From Chloroflexota bacterium (GTDB taxonomy: Bacteria; Chloroflexota; Dehalococcoidia; DSTF01; RBG-16-68-14), in contig QIFC01000064.1 in NCBI GenBank assembly GCA_003228685.1, positions 1 through 64,000 of the forward strand: 64,000 nt of DNA. Direction: 5' to 3'. Positions within the stretch are counted from its first letter, which is position 1; each line of letters starts with the position of its first letter. The notes beneath the pieces are model-generated. The model saw only the letters and a list, made by a program, of their open reading frames with translations. It searched no databases and was not told the DNA's origin. Shown in pieces: positions 44,208 to 53,516 of the stretch. A program made the position numbers and the translations under genes.

Positions 44208-44615
44208 TCAGTTCGAGCCGTCGTCCTGAAAGACCAAGGCATCGCCGTTCAGCACAACGACGCCGTCTTGGTTCTTGACCTCGAACTCCAGCTCAGCCAT
44301 GTTGCGCTTCGCCCGCACCGACGTTACAGTCGCTTCCGCGCGAAGCGCATCCCCGATATAGACCGGCGCCGGGAAGCTCCAGCTCTGCCGCACAAACACG
44401 GAGCCCGGCCCGGGCATCACCATGGCCACCAGCGCATGCAGCAGTCCGGTCGCGATGCCACCCTGCGCCATCAAGCGCCCGAATCGCGTCTTAGCGGCGA
44501 ATTCGGCGTCAAAGTGAAGCGGATTGTAGTCGCCGGTGATCTCCGCGTACTTGCGTACCATCTCTTCATCGACCGCCAACTCTCTGGTCGCTTGCTGGCC
44601 TACCTCAAGCTCCAT
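44208..44615 (-). CDS. MaoC-like hot-dog dehydratase
   Basis: This 135-residue single hot-dog protein has ITGDYNPLHFDAEFA, holding the catalytic Asp and His of (R)-specific enoyl-CoA hydratases, then GGIATGLL. GAGAGG lies seven bases before the ATG. It is divergent from an enoyl-CoA hydratase gene with a shared 124-base promoter region. A role in hydrating enoyl-CoA esters from fatty acid or ring degradation is likely; thioesterase function is less so. Confidence 0.85.
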   Translation of the reverse strand: MELEVGQQATRELAVDEEMVRKYAEITGDYNPLHFDAEFAAKTRFGRLMAQGGIATGLLHALVAMVMPGPGSVFVRQSWSFPAPVYIGDALRAEATVTSVRAKRNMAELEFEVKNQDGVVVLNGDALVFQDDGSN

Positions 44616-44699
44616 AGTCAGGCCTCTCTACTAGTGCGTTATTCTTCCACGCCAAACGGCATCCATGATAGCCAACGACCACCGGTCTGTATACTACGG

Positions 44700-44705
44700 A
44701 TGCCC
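44700..44705 (+). promoter_or_regulatory. Putative -10 element of enoyl-CoA hydratase gene
   Basis: TATACT preceded by TG (extended -10 form) lies 35 bases before the ATG at 44740. No convincing -35 hexamer is visible. Confidence 0.35.
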
Positions 44706-44739
44706 GCAAACCTAATCTCTCACCCAAGGAGGCCACCAC

Positions 44740-45549
44740 ATGGGCGATTACGAGTTCATTAAGACCGAGCGGCGAGACGCGGCCATGATAGCGCGCCTGG
44801 ATAACCCCCCGCGTAACCTCCTGAACGCGAAGATGGTGGTCGAACTCGGCGCATTGGTCAACGCCGTCGAAGCGGACGGCGCCACCCGCACGCTGATTCT
44901 CACCGGCGCCAGCGAGGGCACGTTCATCCTGCACTACGACGTGGGCGAGCTATCGAGCGCATCGGACTACGCACGGAAGCAGGCTGCGCCTCCGCCAGCC
45001 GCAGCAGATGACGAACTCCACGGCATGCATAAGCTGCTGCTGGCACTGCAAGACATGTCGAAGCCCGTGATCGCGGCGATCAACGGAATCGCGATGGGTG
45101 GCGGCTGTGAACTCACGCTAGCCTGCGATTTCCGATACATCGCCAAGGGCGGCATGATCGGGCTGCCGGAGGTGCGCGTGGGCATTCTGCCCGGCGCCGG
45201 CGGCACGCAGCGCATGGCGCGCCTCCTGGGGACGGCGAAGGCGCTGGAACTCATGCTGCTGGGCGAGGTCGTCTCCGCGGATGAGGCAGAGCGAATCGGC
45301 CTCGTGCACAAAGCTGTCGATCCGGACCAACTGTTAACAGCGGCCCTGGAGTTAGCCAGCGAGCTTGCCGGCCGACCGCCGCTCAGCCTTGCGCTCATCA
45401 AACAGTGCGTGCTGAAAGGGTCAGAGCTACCTCTCATCGACGGCCTGCGGCTCGAGCAGGACGCATTCCAGCAGACGATGCGCTCCGACGACGCTTCCCG
45501 CCTCATGCGTGAGTACCAGCAGGGCGACGTGCCGCTCAACGAACGATAG
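44740..45549 (+). CDS. Enoyl-CoA hydratase/isomerase family protein
   Basis: This 269-residue crotonase-fold protein has INGIAMGGGCELTLACDFR (oxyanion-hole Gly and CoA loop) and GLPEVRVGILPGAGGTQRMARL. The two Glu residues (CELT and LPEV) that activate water are in place, which favours hydratase over isomerase activity. AAGGAGG lies eight bases upstream. A patatin gene follows after 24 bases, probably in the same transcript. Confidence 0.9.
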   Translation: MGDYEFIKTERRDAAMIARLDNPPRNLLNAKMVVELGALVNAVEADGATRTLILTGASEGTFILHYDVGELSSASDYARKQAAPPPAAADDELHGMHKLLLALQDMSKPVIAAINGIAMGGGCELTLACDFRYIAKGGMIGLPEVRVGILPGAGGTQRMARLLGTAKALELMLLGEVVSADEAERIGLVHKAVDPDQLLTAALELASELAGRPPLSLALIKQCVLKGSELPLIDGLRLEQDAFQQTMRSDDASRLMREYQQGDVPLNER

Positions 45550-45573
45550 TCCACGTTACGGGGAGACACACAC

Positions 45574-46437
45574 ATGACATCACACGCGCTGGTTCTTGGC
45601 GGTGGCGGACCTGTAGGTATCGGTTGGGAAGCAGGCATAATCAAAGGGCTGGACGACCAGGGCATCCACCTGGCAGACGCCGACCTCATCGTCGGCACGT
45701 CCGCCGGCTCAGCCGTCGGCACGCAGATCGCGTCCGGCGTGACACCGGCGGTTTTGTTCGAAGAACAGCTCGCGCAGGTGGAATCCGAAACGAAGATGGA
45801 GTTTACGCCCGATCTTCCGGCGCTCGTAGCAATCGGCGAACTATGGGTCGGCGGCCTGCACGTCTCGCAGGATGTCCGGGCCGAGATCGGCGCGCTGGCG
45901 ATCAACGCGAAGACGGGCGAGGAACAGGCATGGATCGCCACGTTCCGGACCTCTCTACCCTCGCCCGACTGGCCGGACCGCAGGCTCCTCATTACAGGCG
46001 TCGACGTAAGCACGGGCGAGTTCATGGTCTGGGACCGTACATCCGGTGTTAAGCTCGAACTCGCCATTGCGGCTAGCTGCTCTGTGCCCGGGATCCTCCC
46101 TCCCGTCACGATCGATGGCCACCGCTTCATGGACGGCGGCGTGCGCTCCGTCAGCAACGCGGACCTTGCGAAAGGCTACGACCGCGTCGTCGTGATCGCG
46201 CCGAGTGGCTCCGCGGACAACCCATTCGATCGCAACACCCTCCTGCAGCTCGAAGAAGAGACGCAGACACTACGGGACGGTGGAAGTACGGTCGAGGTTG
46301 TGCTGCCGGACGCTGAGGCGCTTGCGGCCTCCGGACCCAATCGGATGGACATGGCCTTTCTCAGGCCGGCGGCCGAGGCGGGCCTACGTCAGGCTACGGC
46401 CATTGCCGGCCAGATACGAGCCGCCTGGCAAGGGTAG
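45574..46437 (+). CDS. Patatin-like phospholipase/esterase
   Basis: This 287-residue protein has the oxyanion-hole GGGGPVGIGWEAG, nucleophile GTSAGSAVG (GxSxG) and the catalytic Asp in FMDGGVRS. No signal peptide is seen, so it is cytoplasmic. It probably hydrolyses acyl esters; the neighbouring enoyl-CoA hydratase supports a lipid-degrading role. The second patatin in the window (61329-62255) is only distantly similar. Confidence 0.9.
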   Translation: MTSHALVLGGGGPVGIGWEAGIIKGLDDQGIHLADADLIVGTSAGSAVGTQIASGVTPAVLFEEQLAQVESETKMEFTPDLPALVAIGELWVGGLHVSQDVRAEIGALAINAKTGEEQAWIATFRTSLPSPDWPDRRLLITGVDVSTGEFMVWDRTSGVKLELAIAASCSVPGILPPVTIDGHRFMDGGVRSVSNADLAKGYDRVVVIAPSGSADNPFDRNTLLQLEEETQTLRDGGSTVEVVLPDAEALAASGPNRMDMAFLRPAAEAGLRQATAIAGQIRAAWQG

Positions 46438-46470
46438 CAATCCCCGCCCTCATCCCACCAAAGAACATGC

Positions 46471-46520
46471 GGCGCCCCGCGATACAAACTCCCTTAACAA
46501 GGCCTGCATCGCGAGGCGCC
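46471..46520. terminator. Hairpin between convergent patatin and LuxR-ATPase genes
   Basis: GGCGCC-CC-GCGAT can pair with ATCGC-GA-GGCGCC across a 24-base loop. It lies 34 bases after the patatin stop, in a 217-base convergent gap. There is no T-tract. Confidence 0.35.
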
Positions 46521-46654
46521 AACTCTCGGTAGGGACAGGGCGGGGCCCCCGCCAAAGTGTCCCATCCAGACTCGCATCAAGCATAAGCCAGCGATACGCG
46601 ACTTTTATCCGTAGAATTACCTGTTCGCACCTAGAATGGGGTACGAGAGTTGCG

Positions 46655-49558
46655 CTAAGGGCTAGCTGGCGTATCCGCTTGCGATGGGTGTCGAGCGAGC
46701 CAGACGATGGCCGCCGCGCGGCTGTTAACGTCTAGCTTCCCGTAGACGTTCTGCAGGTGATATTCGACCGTGCGGCGGCTGATGAAGATCAACGCTGATA
46801 TCTCAAGATTGCTATGCCCCTCCGCCAGCAGCCTTAAGATCTCCCATTCACGAACTGTAAGATCCCCCGGGATGCCGCCATTTGAACGAACCGACCGCCG
46901 CTTCGGCAGGAGACGCTCGGCCCTGTCCCGCATGTAGTTCATCCCAAGCTCAGCGAACGATGTAGCCGCCTGCTCAACGAACGCGAGGCCCCGCTTTCGA
47001 TCGTCTCCCTCGCGGCGCTCAAGCAGCATCACGCCGTACTGATAGCGACCGACCGCGAGGAAGCAGCGCTGCCCATTCTCCTCGCAGCGCTTTATGCTAC
47101 GAACGAAGCACGTCTCAGCCGCGGGCCAATCCTCTAGCAGTGCGTAAGCGCGCCCCAACTCGATATCAACGCAGTGCCAATCGAACATCCCGCCCGAGTA
47201 GCGCTGGAGTGCGTCGATCCACTGTGCGACGCTCTTATCGCGAAGCGTCACGAGCGCGGCGGCCAACGGCAGCGCCATCGACAGCCAGAAGAGCCCTCGG
47301 CCGTCAGAGGGAAGTAGCTCCATGATAGCGGTCACGATGCTGACGGCTCCCTTCTTGTCACCGCCCTCAGCCAGCAAGACCGCCTGAAGCGGCTCGTCTC
47401 GAAGGGAGGTCCCATCCGGCAGCAAGTCTTCCGTATTCGCCGGCCCGTGCCGCCAGACGTGCTGGAGCGCGATGGCTCGCTGGGCGCCCTGGCCATACAT
47501 CGTGGAGCCACCCATCTGCGCGCTCATGGCATCAAGGCGCTCTGCCTCCCTCACGGCCGCCGGCCAGTCGCCCTCCTGCGTCAGGACGAGCGTGCGATAA
47601 GCGCACAGTTCCGCCACGACTGTGGGGCGAGAGGAGCGCTCGGCCAGCACGACGCCCTCAGCCCAGGCTTCCCGAGAGCGTTCAACATCCCCTAGCAGAT
47701 ACGCGGCCACAGCTTGATCCGCAGCGATCTGGCCCGCGGTGCCGTCGTGCCCAATCTTGATGAAATTCGCCCGGGATTCGTCATAGCTCCGCATCGCTTC
47801 CTCAGGGTCGCCGATGCCCCAACTACTGTGCTGAGCGCGCACATGATGAGCTACTGCCTTGGTCTCCACGTCGAAGCTCAACTCCTGTAGCCTCTCTGAC
47901 CACGTGGCCGCATCCTCAAACCGGCCGCGAACAATTGCGGCCATCGCATGGGCGCCGGCCAGCGCAACGTATGCGGCTGTACGAACGGCAGTGAAGCTGC
48001 GCAGCGCCTTCTGCGTTGTAGCAGCGGCCTCATCCCACCGCCCGTATCGCAACAGCGTCGTCGCGATCCAGCGACTGCAATCGACTTGGCCCTCTTCATC
48101 ATCCAACGCCTGGTATGTCGCTAGCGCGCTACCATAGGCCGTCAACGCTTCGTCCGGATGCCCCAACATCGTCTCCGCGTACCCCTCCTCGAGAAACAGT
48201 CTCGCGCGGAGTCTAGGGGCGTCAAACGAAAGCCTCTCAAGCGCGGCGTTGCCGGCCCGCGCCAGGCGGCGCATCTCGTCCGACGCGAACAGCGCCCGCG
48301 CCTGCTGCGCGCCCAGCCCGCAATAATTCGCCGTGCGGCCCGCGTCAGCGAGCCCGCCCGCCGAGATCAGATGATTCGCGATCTCACGCGCATGGCGAGT
48401 CGCTCCAGCACCATAGCTTCGTTCCAAGGCCGATGCGACGCCCGCGTGGATGGCCAATCTGTTCGCGGCGGGGATGGCAGCATAGATCACTTCGCGCAGA
48501 AGCGGATGACTGAACGCCAGCACACCAGGCGCGATTTCCTCGACGACGGCGGCGGTCGTCGCCTCCGAAAGAATCGCTGAAAGCTCGGCCCGCTCGAAAC
48601 TCGCGATTTCCTCGAGTAGGAGCAGATCGAAGTTCCGTCCGACGCAGGCTGCCAACTGCAATAAGTAGTGGCACTCGCTGCTGAGCGCGGAGATGCGGCC
48701 GGCCATGATGTCGCGTACGTTGTGTGGGAGGTCCTGACGAAGCGCTTTTCCAAGCCCCGCGAGCGTCGGCAGCGCGCCTCCACTGCTCGCGAGTTGCCTG
48801 CCAATCTCCTCGATGAAGAGCGGATTGCCCTTGGTGAACTCGCAGAGTTCCTGCGCCGAGGACGCTGCCGCTGGAGTTCCGAGCACACTCTCGATGAGCG
48901 CTCGCGTGTCTTCCCAGCCTAAACCGGCAAGCTCTATCTCTGCGAAGCTCGAGCCTCGTAGCGCTGTCAGCGCGCGACTGAGGGGAGCATCCGGCTGGGC
49001 CGCGGCTCCACGAACCACCCCCAGAACGATGAGCGGCAGTTCGCGAACCTTGCGACAGATGAACAAGAGCAGATCGAGACTACTCGCGTCGGCCCACTGT
49101 AGGTCGTCCAAGACGAGGACCACCGGCGGGCCTGCCGCGCACGCGGCTTCCAGGAGGAGCCAGACCCCCCGCCACAAGCCGTACTGATCCTCTGCGTCGA
49201 CTGGCGAAGCGTCTTCCAGCCCGAGAGCGCTCGCGATCTCCGGACCCAAGATCGCGAGTTCCCTCACATGTGGGTCGTTCAGGTCCAGGCCACCCTGTAG
49301 CAACCGTGTTTGAGCTTTCAGGAGCTGGGCGAGGCACTCTTGGAAGCCAACATAAGCAGGCACGTGAGGCGATTCGTACCACGTTCCCCTGGCAACCGTG
49401 CACCCGCGTTCAGCGGCGAGTTCCGCGCACTTCTGGACGAGCCACGTCTTGCCGACTCCCAGCTCACCGTAGACGCAGACAGCAGAGCCTTCATCTCGCG
49501 CGGCATCCAGCCGTTCCAGGAACGTCGACTGTTCTGCCTGTCTGCCAAAGAACTCCAT
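46655..49558 (-). CDS. Large ATP-binding LuxR-family regulator (LAL type)
   Basis: This 967-residue protein has an N-terminal AAA/NACHT-like ATPase: EFFGRQAEQ start, Walker A GELGVGKTWLV and Walker B VVLVLDDLQWAD. A long TPR-like helical middle (about 400-850) and a C-terminal LuxR HTH (LTVREWEILRLLAEGHSNLE) follow. Such regulators sense an inducer or partner through the TPR region in an ATP-dependent way. It lies downstream of the P450 gene on the same strand and near acyl-CoA dehydrogenase genes, so it may control this catabolic region. The HTH has IFISRRTVEYHL where LGISxxTVxxHL is usual. Confidence 0.9.
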   Translation of the reverse strand: MEFFGRQAEQSTFLERLDAARDEGSAVCVYGELGVGKTWLVQKCAELAAERGCTVARGTWYESPHVPAYVGFQECLAQLLKAQTRLLQGGLDLNDPHVRELAILGPEIASALGLEDASPVDAEDQYGLWRGVWLLLEAACAAGPPVVLVLDDLQWADASSLDLLLFICRKVRELPLIVLGVVRGAAAQPDAPLSRALTALRGSSFAEIELAGLGWEDTRALIESVLGTPAAASSAQELCEFTKGNPLFIEEIGRQLASSGGALPTLAGLGKALRQDLPHNVRDIMAGRISALSSECHYLLQLAACVGRNFDLLLLEEIASFERAELSAILSEATTAAVVEEIAPGVLAFSHPLLREVIYAAIPAANRLAIHAGVASALERSYGAGATRHAREIANHLISAGGLADAGRTANYCGLGAQQARALFASDEMRRLARAGNAALERLSFDAPRLRARLFLEEGYAETMLGHPDEALTAYGSALATYQALDDEEGQVDCSRWIATTLLRYGRWDEAAATTQKALRSFTAVRTAAYVALAGAHAMAAIVRGRFEDAATWSERLQELSFDVETKAVAHHVRAQHSSWGIGDPEEAMRSYDESRANFIKIGHDGTAGQIAADQAVAAYLLGDVERSREAWAEGVVLAERSSRPTVVAELCAYRTLVLTQEGDWPAAVREAERLDAMSAQMGGSTMYGQGAQRAIALQHVWRHGPANTEDLLPDGTSLRDEPLQAVLLAEGGDKKGAVSIVTAIMELLPSDGRGLFWLSMALPLAAALVTLRDKSVAQWIDALQRYSGGMFDWHCVDIELGRAYALLEDWPAAETCFVRSIKRCEENGQRCFLAVGRYQYGVMLLERREGDDRKRGLAFVEQAATSFAELGMNYMRDRAERLLPKRRSVRSNGGIPGDLTVREWEILRLLAEGHSNLEISALIFISRRTVEYHLQNVYGKLDVNSRAAAIVWLARHPSQADTPASP

Positions 49559-49726
49559 ATGCCCTCGCTCGCGAAACGCCAGACCCGGACACGTCCAGCG
49601 CCGGGCTAGACTACTCGCCGGGCCCCTAACTTTACACGGTCGCGGGAACGGTTGTCAGCCGAGCGCTAGTCGACGCCACGCCGACAGGCGGCCTTATGCG
49701 CCACGCCGCGGCATGGCTCGCCAAAC

Positions 49727-50902
49727 CTATTCGAGTTCGAAGTGAACTCTGAGCGAATTTGGGCCTCCGGGGAGAAGCATCTCCCCGGCATTGTCATCCA
49801 GAATCGCTACGCTCTGGATTTTCGGGAGCAATGTGTTTAGCGCGATGCCGCCTTCCAGGCGAGCGAGAGGCGCGCCAACACAGGAGTGGATGCCGAAGCC
49901 AAACGCGATGTGTTTGTTGCTGCCGCGATCGAGACGAAACTCCTTCGGGTCCTCAAAGACGTCCTCGTCACGATTTGCGGACGCGAGGAGGACGAGGATG
50001 CGATCGTCCTTCGCGATCTTCTGGCCGCGCAGTTCGAGGTCCTTGGTCGCCCGGCGAATCGTCGCCTGGAACGGCGCGTAGTAGCGCAGCGCCTCCTCGA
50101 CGGCGGCAGGTATCAGGTCAAGGTCCTCCTTGACCTGATGAAGGGCGTCTGGGAACTCCGAAAACGCTCGCATGGAGTTCACGATCAGGCCTGTCGTTGT
50201 CTCATTCCCCGCCACCAGGAGCAGAACGCAGAACATGAGCAGCTCGGCCTGAGTCAATCTCCCCTCGTCGGTCTCGATATAGACAAGTGCGCTTAGGAGG
50301 CTTTCGTCGGGCTCTTGGCGCAGCTTCTCGAGCCGTTCACCAAAGTAGGCCTCGAACTCTACGTTGGTTTCGCTCACTCCACTATCATCGCCATTCAGCA
50401 GCGCCGGGCCGATGTTCTGGATGATGACGTCTGACCAGCGCTTGAACGTCGCCATGTCGCCGTCCGCGACGCCCAGCATATTGGCGATCACCATGACCGG
50501 CAAGGGATAGGCAAGCGAGGCGACGAGGTCCGGGTCATCCTCGGCCAACATCTTCCCCACAAGTTCTTCGCAGTAGGCCTGAATGCCCGGTCGCTGCAGC
50601 TCCACAACCCGTGGCGTGAACGCCTTCTGGATCAGGCCGCGCAGCCGGGTATGGATGGGCGGGTCGTTGAAGATCATGCCGCTCGCCGGCTCCTCGCCCG
50701 AGATCGCCTTCGCACCCACAATCGAGGAGAAGGTCTCCCAGTCGCGGAGAATCATGTTGACGTCCTCGAACTTGGCGACAGCCCAGAACGTATCGCCAAG
50801 GCGGCTCACTGGAGCTTCTCGGCGCATGCGCTCATACGACTCATAGGGATCGCTGCCCGCGTCGCCGCCAAACACGCCTTCGTATTGGGTTTCAGTAGTC
50901 AT
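49727..50902 (-). CDS. Cytochrome P450
   Basis: This 391-residue soluble bacterial P450 has the haem-binding loop FGFGIHSCVGAPLAR with the Cys ligand, and the I-helix VAGNETTTGL with an Asn-Glu-Thr-Thr variant of the usual acid-alcohol pair. Size and lack of a membrane anchor are normal for CYP107/CYP125-like bacterial enzymes. Electron partners are not encoded nearby. It is divergent from the acyl-CoA dehydrogenases across 285 bases, suggesting joint regulation and hydroxylation of a hydrophobic growth substrate. Confidence 0.92.
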   Translation of the reverse strand: MTTETQYEGVFGGDAGSDPYESYERMRREAPVSRLGDTFWAVAKFEDVNMILRDWETFSSIVGAKAISGEEPASGMIFNDPPIHTRLRGLIQKAFTPRVVELQRPGIQAYCEELVGKMLAEDDPDLVASLAYPLPVMVIANMLGVADGDMATFKRWSDVIIQNIGPALLNGDDSGVSETNVEFEAYFGERLEKLRQEPDESLLSALVYIETDEGRLTQAELLMFCVLLLVAGNETTTGLIVNSMRAFSEFPDALHQVKEDLDLIPAAVEEALRYYAPFQATIRRATKDLELRGQKIAKDDRILVLLASANRDEDVFEDPKEFRLDRGSNKHIAFGFGIHSCVGAPLARLEGGIALNTLLPKIQSVAILDDNAGEMLLPGGPNSLRVHFELE

Positions 50903-51187
50903 GCTGCCTCCATCGAGCCATTGTGCGACGACCTAGCGAGCTTGCCAAGGGCCACTTGGCCCTGCCGAAGACCGTGCACTGTACAGACTCAGCCTAGTAT
51001 TGCACATCGCACGAACAGACGCTTTCCAGGATCCCACGCGGTCGCGTCGGAAGGCTGCGGCGCCGCAGATACAGTAATGACGGCAACACGCGCCAGACTG
51101 GCGGCGAGGTGAGAAGCCCAGTTCCCAGCCAGCTTGACGCTCTATTACGGCACTCAGTAAGCTTCGACAGCTAGGAGCGTGTCACAT

Positions 51188-52302
51188 ATGAATTTTGGCC
51201 TAACTGAAGAACAGGAAGTACTACGCAGCGTCACTAGACGGTTCCTTGATGAACGCGCGCCGATGGCGACCGTTCGCGAGATCATGGAATCGCCGGAAGC
51301 GCTGGACGAGAAGCTCTGGACCGGCATGGCTGAGTTGGGCTGGCTCGGGCTGGTCATCGATGAGGACCACGGCGGCGCCGGCCTGGGCTGGGTCGACCTC
51401 GTCGTCCTCCTGGAGGAGACGGGGCGCGGCCTGCTGCCGTCTCCCCTCATCTCTACCTCGCTGGCGCCCGCCGCGATCTCTGAATTCGGCACCGCCGAAC
51501 AGAAGCAACGCTACCTGCCATCGCTCGCCGATGGCAGCGCGATTGGGACGCTCGCGGTGCTCGAAGAAAGCGACGTCGTCGGCCCTGACGGAATCGCGCT
51601 CTCCGGCACCCCGGACGATGGCGGGTACCGCCTGAACGGTACCAAGCGGTTCGTTCACGACGCCGGAGCTGCAACGCTCTTCATCGTGCCGTTCCTCGCG
51701 GACGGCAACGACATCAAATTGGGCATCGTCGAGGCGAACGCGGAGGGCGTCGCGACCAAGAGCTACGCGACCATGGACGAGACGAAACGCATGGCCGACA
51801 TCGCGTTCGACAATGTGCCGGTCTCGTCAGACGCCGTCCTCACCGGAGACGGGACGGCCGCGCTCGCTCGATTGCTGGACCTGGCAGCCGTCGCCGTCAC
51901 GGCGGAGATGGTTGGCGCGATGGATAAGGACCTAGAGATCACCAGCCAATACGCGAAGGACCGCGTTCAGTTCGATCAGCCGATCGGCAAGTACCAGGGC
52001 GTCAAGCACCCGCTCGCCGAGATGTACGTGGACGTCGAAACCAGCAGGTCGTTGCTCTATTACGCCGCCTGGTGCGTCCAGGAACAGCCCGAGAGTCTGC
52101 CGCTGGCGGCCGCGCGGGCGAAGCGTACGCGAGCGAGTCGTTCGTCCGCATCGGCATCGATGGCGTACAGCTGCACGGCGCCATCGGTTTCACGGCGGAG
52201 TACGACGTTCAGCTGTATCTCAAACGCTCCAAGTGGGCGCTTCCGGCGTTCGGAAACGCCGACCACCACTACAGTCGCGTAGCGAGTCTGGGGGGCTACT
52301 AA
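51188..52302 (+). pseudogene. Acyl-CoA dehydrogenase interrupted by a frameshift
   Basis: The first 310 codons encode a typical acyl-CoA dehydrogenase (FGLTEEQEVLR start, DEDHGGAGLGWVDLV, KDRVQFDQPIGKYQGVKHPLA). Near 52120 the frame changes: the original frame becomes non-conserved and stops at 52282. The next frame continues with the proper C-terminus (SFVRIGIDGVQLHGAIGFTA, then YLKRSKWALPAFGNADHHY) and stops at 52302. That stop (TAATG) overlaps the following gene by one base. A single missing base, real or a sequencing error, explains this. The ATG at 51188 has a GGAG box about 10 bases upstream. The catalytic Glu position is likewise non-consensus, as is common in FadE-like paralogues. Confidence 0.85.
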
Positions 52303-53468
52303 TGGATTTCAACCTGACGCCGGAGGAGGAAGCGTTCCGCGACGAGGTGCGCTCGTTCATCCGGGAGCACCTCTCTCCGGAAGGGCGCAAGGACCCGAAC
52401 TTCATGGGTAACTGGCTCAAGAGCGTCCGCGAGAAGCGCTGGGTGGGCTTCAACTGGCCCGCCGAATACGGCGGAGGTGGTGGCGGCATCATGGAGCAGG
52501 TCATCCTCAAGGAGGAAATGTCTAAAGCCGGCGGCCCGCCGCTGGGTACGTCGATGATGGGTCTCCAATGGGTAGGGCCCGCGATCATCGAATACGGGAC
52601 CGAGGAGCAGAAGCAGCAGTTCCTGCCCGACATCCTCGACAGCGCGTACCAGTGGTGCACGGGCTATTCGGAGCCGGGCTCCGGCAGCGACCTCGCCTCT
52701 CTCCAGTGCAAGGCTGTGCGCGACGGCGATGAGTACGTGGTCAACGGCCAGAAGATCTGGACGTCCGGCGCATCCTACTCCAAGTGGATCATCCTGCTCA
52801 CGCGCACGGACTCCGACGTGGAGGACAAGCACGACGGCATCACATGCCTGCTCGTGGAGATGGATTCTCCCGGCGTCGAAGTGCGGCCGATCAAGAACAT
52901 GGCAGGCAGCTCGCACTTCGCGGAGGTCTTCTTTGACAACGTTCGCGTGCCCGTGAAGAACCTGCTCGGCGAAGAAGGAAAAGGCTGGGCCGTCACCGTG
53001 TCCGCCCTGGCGCATGAGCGCTCCGGCATCTCGGAGGTCGCAGGGCTGATCAGTCAACTCGCACAGGTCGTACAGCTGGCGAAGCGGACACGGAAGAACG
53101 GACGTCCAGCTTCCGAGGACCCCGGCATCCGCCGCCGCCTGTCCAAGGCCGACGCCATGATCGAAGGCATGCGTTTGAACGGCCAGCGCTTCCTCACGAA
53201 GCAGCTCAAAGGAGAAAAACTCTCCAGCGAAACGTCGATCAACAAGTTGCACCGCGCGTTCCTCGCGATCGAGTTCGGCGAACTCGCGCTGGAGATTCAG
53301 GGCAGCGCGAGCCAGTACACGAGCCGTCCTGCTGATGAGGATGACGACGATCTGGGCCGCTGGGCATCCGGCGCCCTGGGCTGGCCGGCCGTGGTGATCG
53401 GCGGAGGCACGCCGAACATTCAGCGCAACATCATCGCGGAGCGCATCCTCGGCCTGCCCAAGGACTAG
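52302..53468 (+). CDS. Acyl-CoA dehydrogenase
   Basis: This 388-residue FAD enzyme has MDFNLTPEEEAFRDEVRSFI, GYSEPGSGSDLASLQC (the FAD/substrate loop) and DVRVP-type FDNVRVPVKNLLGEEGKGW. It starts with ATG in a TAATG overlap with the frameshifted dehydrogenase. Two-gene ACAD pairs of this type form heteromers that dehydrogenate side chains of sterols and similar substrates, which could explain the tight coupling; this is an inference. GH3 glycosidase follows after 48 bases. Confidence 0.92.
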   Translation: MDFNLTPEEEAFRDEVRSFIREHLSPEGRKDPNFMGNWLKSVREKRWVGFNWPAEYGGGGGGIMEQVILKEEMSKAGGPPLGTSMMGLQWVGPAIIEYGTEEQKQQFLPDILDSAYQWCTGYSEPGSGSDLASLQCKAVRDGDEYVVNGQKIWTSGASYSKWIILLTRTDSDVEDKHDGITCLLVEMDSPGVEVRPIKNMAGSSHFAEVFFDNVRVPVKNLLGEEGKGWAVTVSALAHERSGISEVAGLISQLAQVVQLAKRTRKNGRPASEDPGIRRRLSKADAMIEGMRLNGQRFLTKQLKGEKLSSETSINKLHRAFLAIEFGELALEIQGSASQYTSRPADEDDDDLGRWASGALGWPAVVIGGGTPNIQRNIIAERILGLPKD

Positions 53469-53516
53469 TCGCGCCAAATCGGCGCCGCTCCGAAGCGGTG
53501 CGGTTGAGCCATCAAG

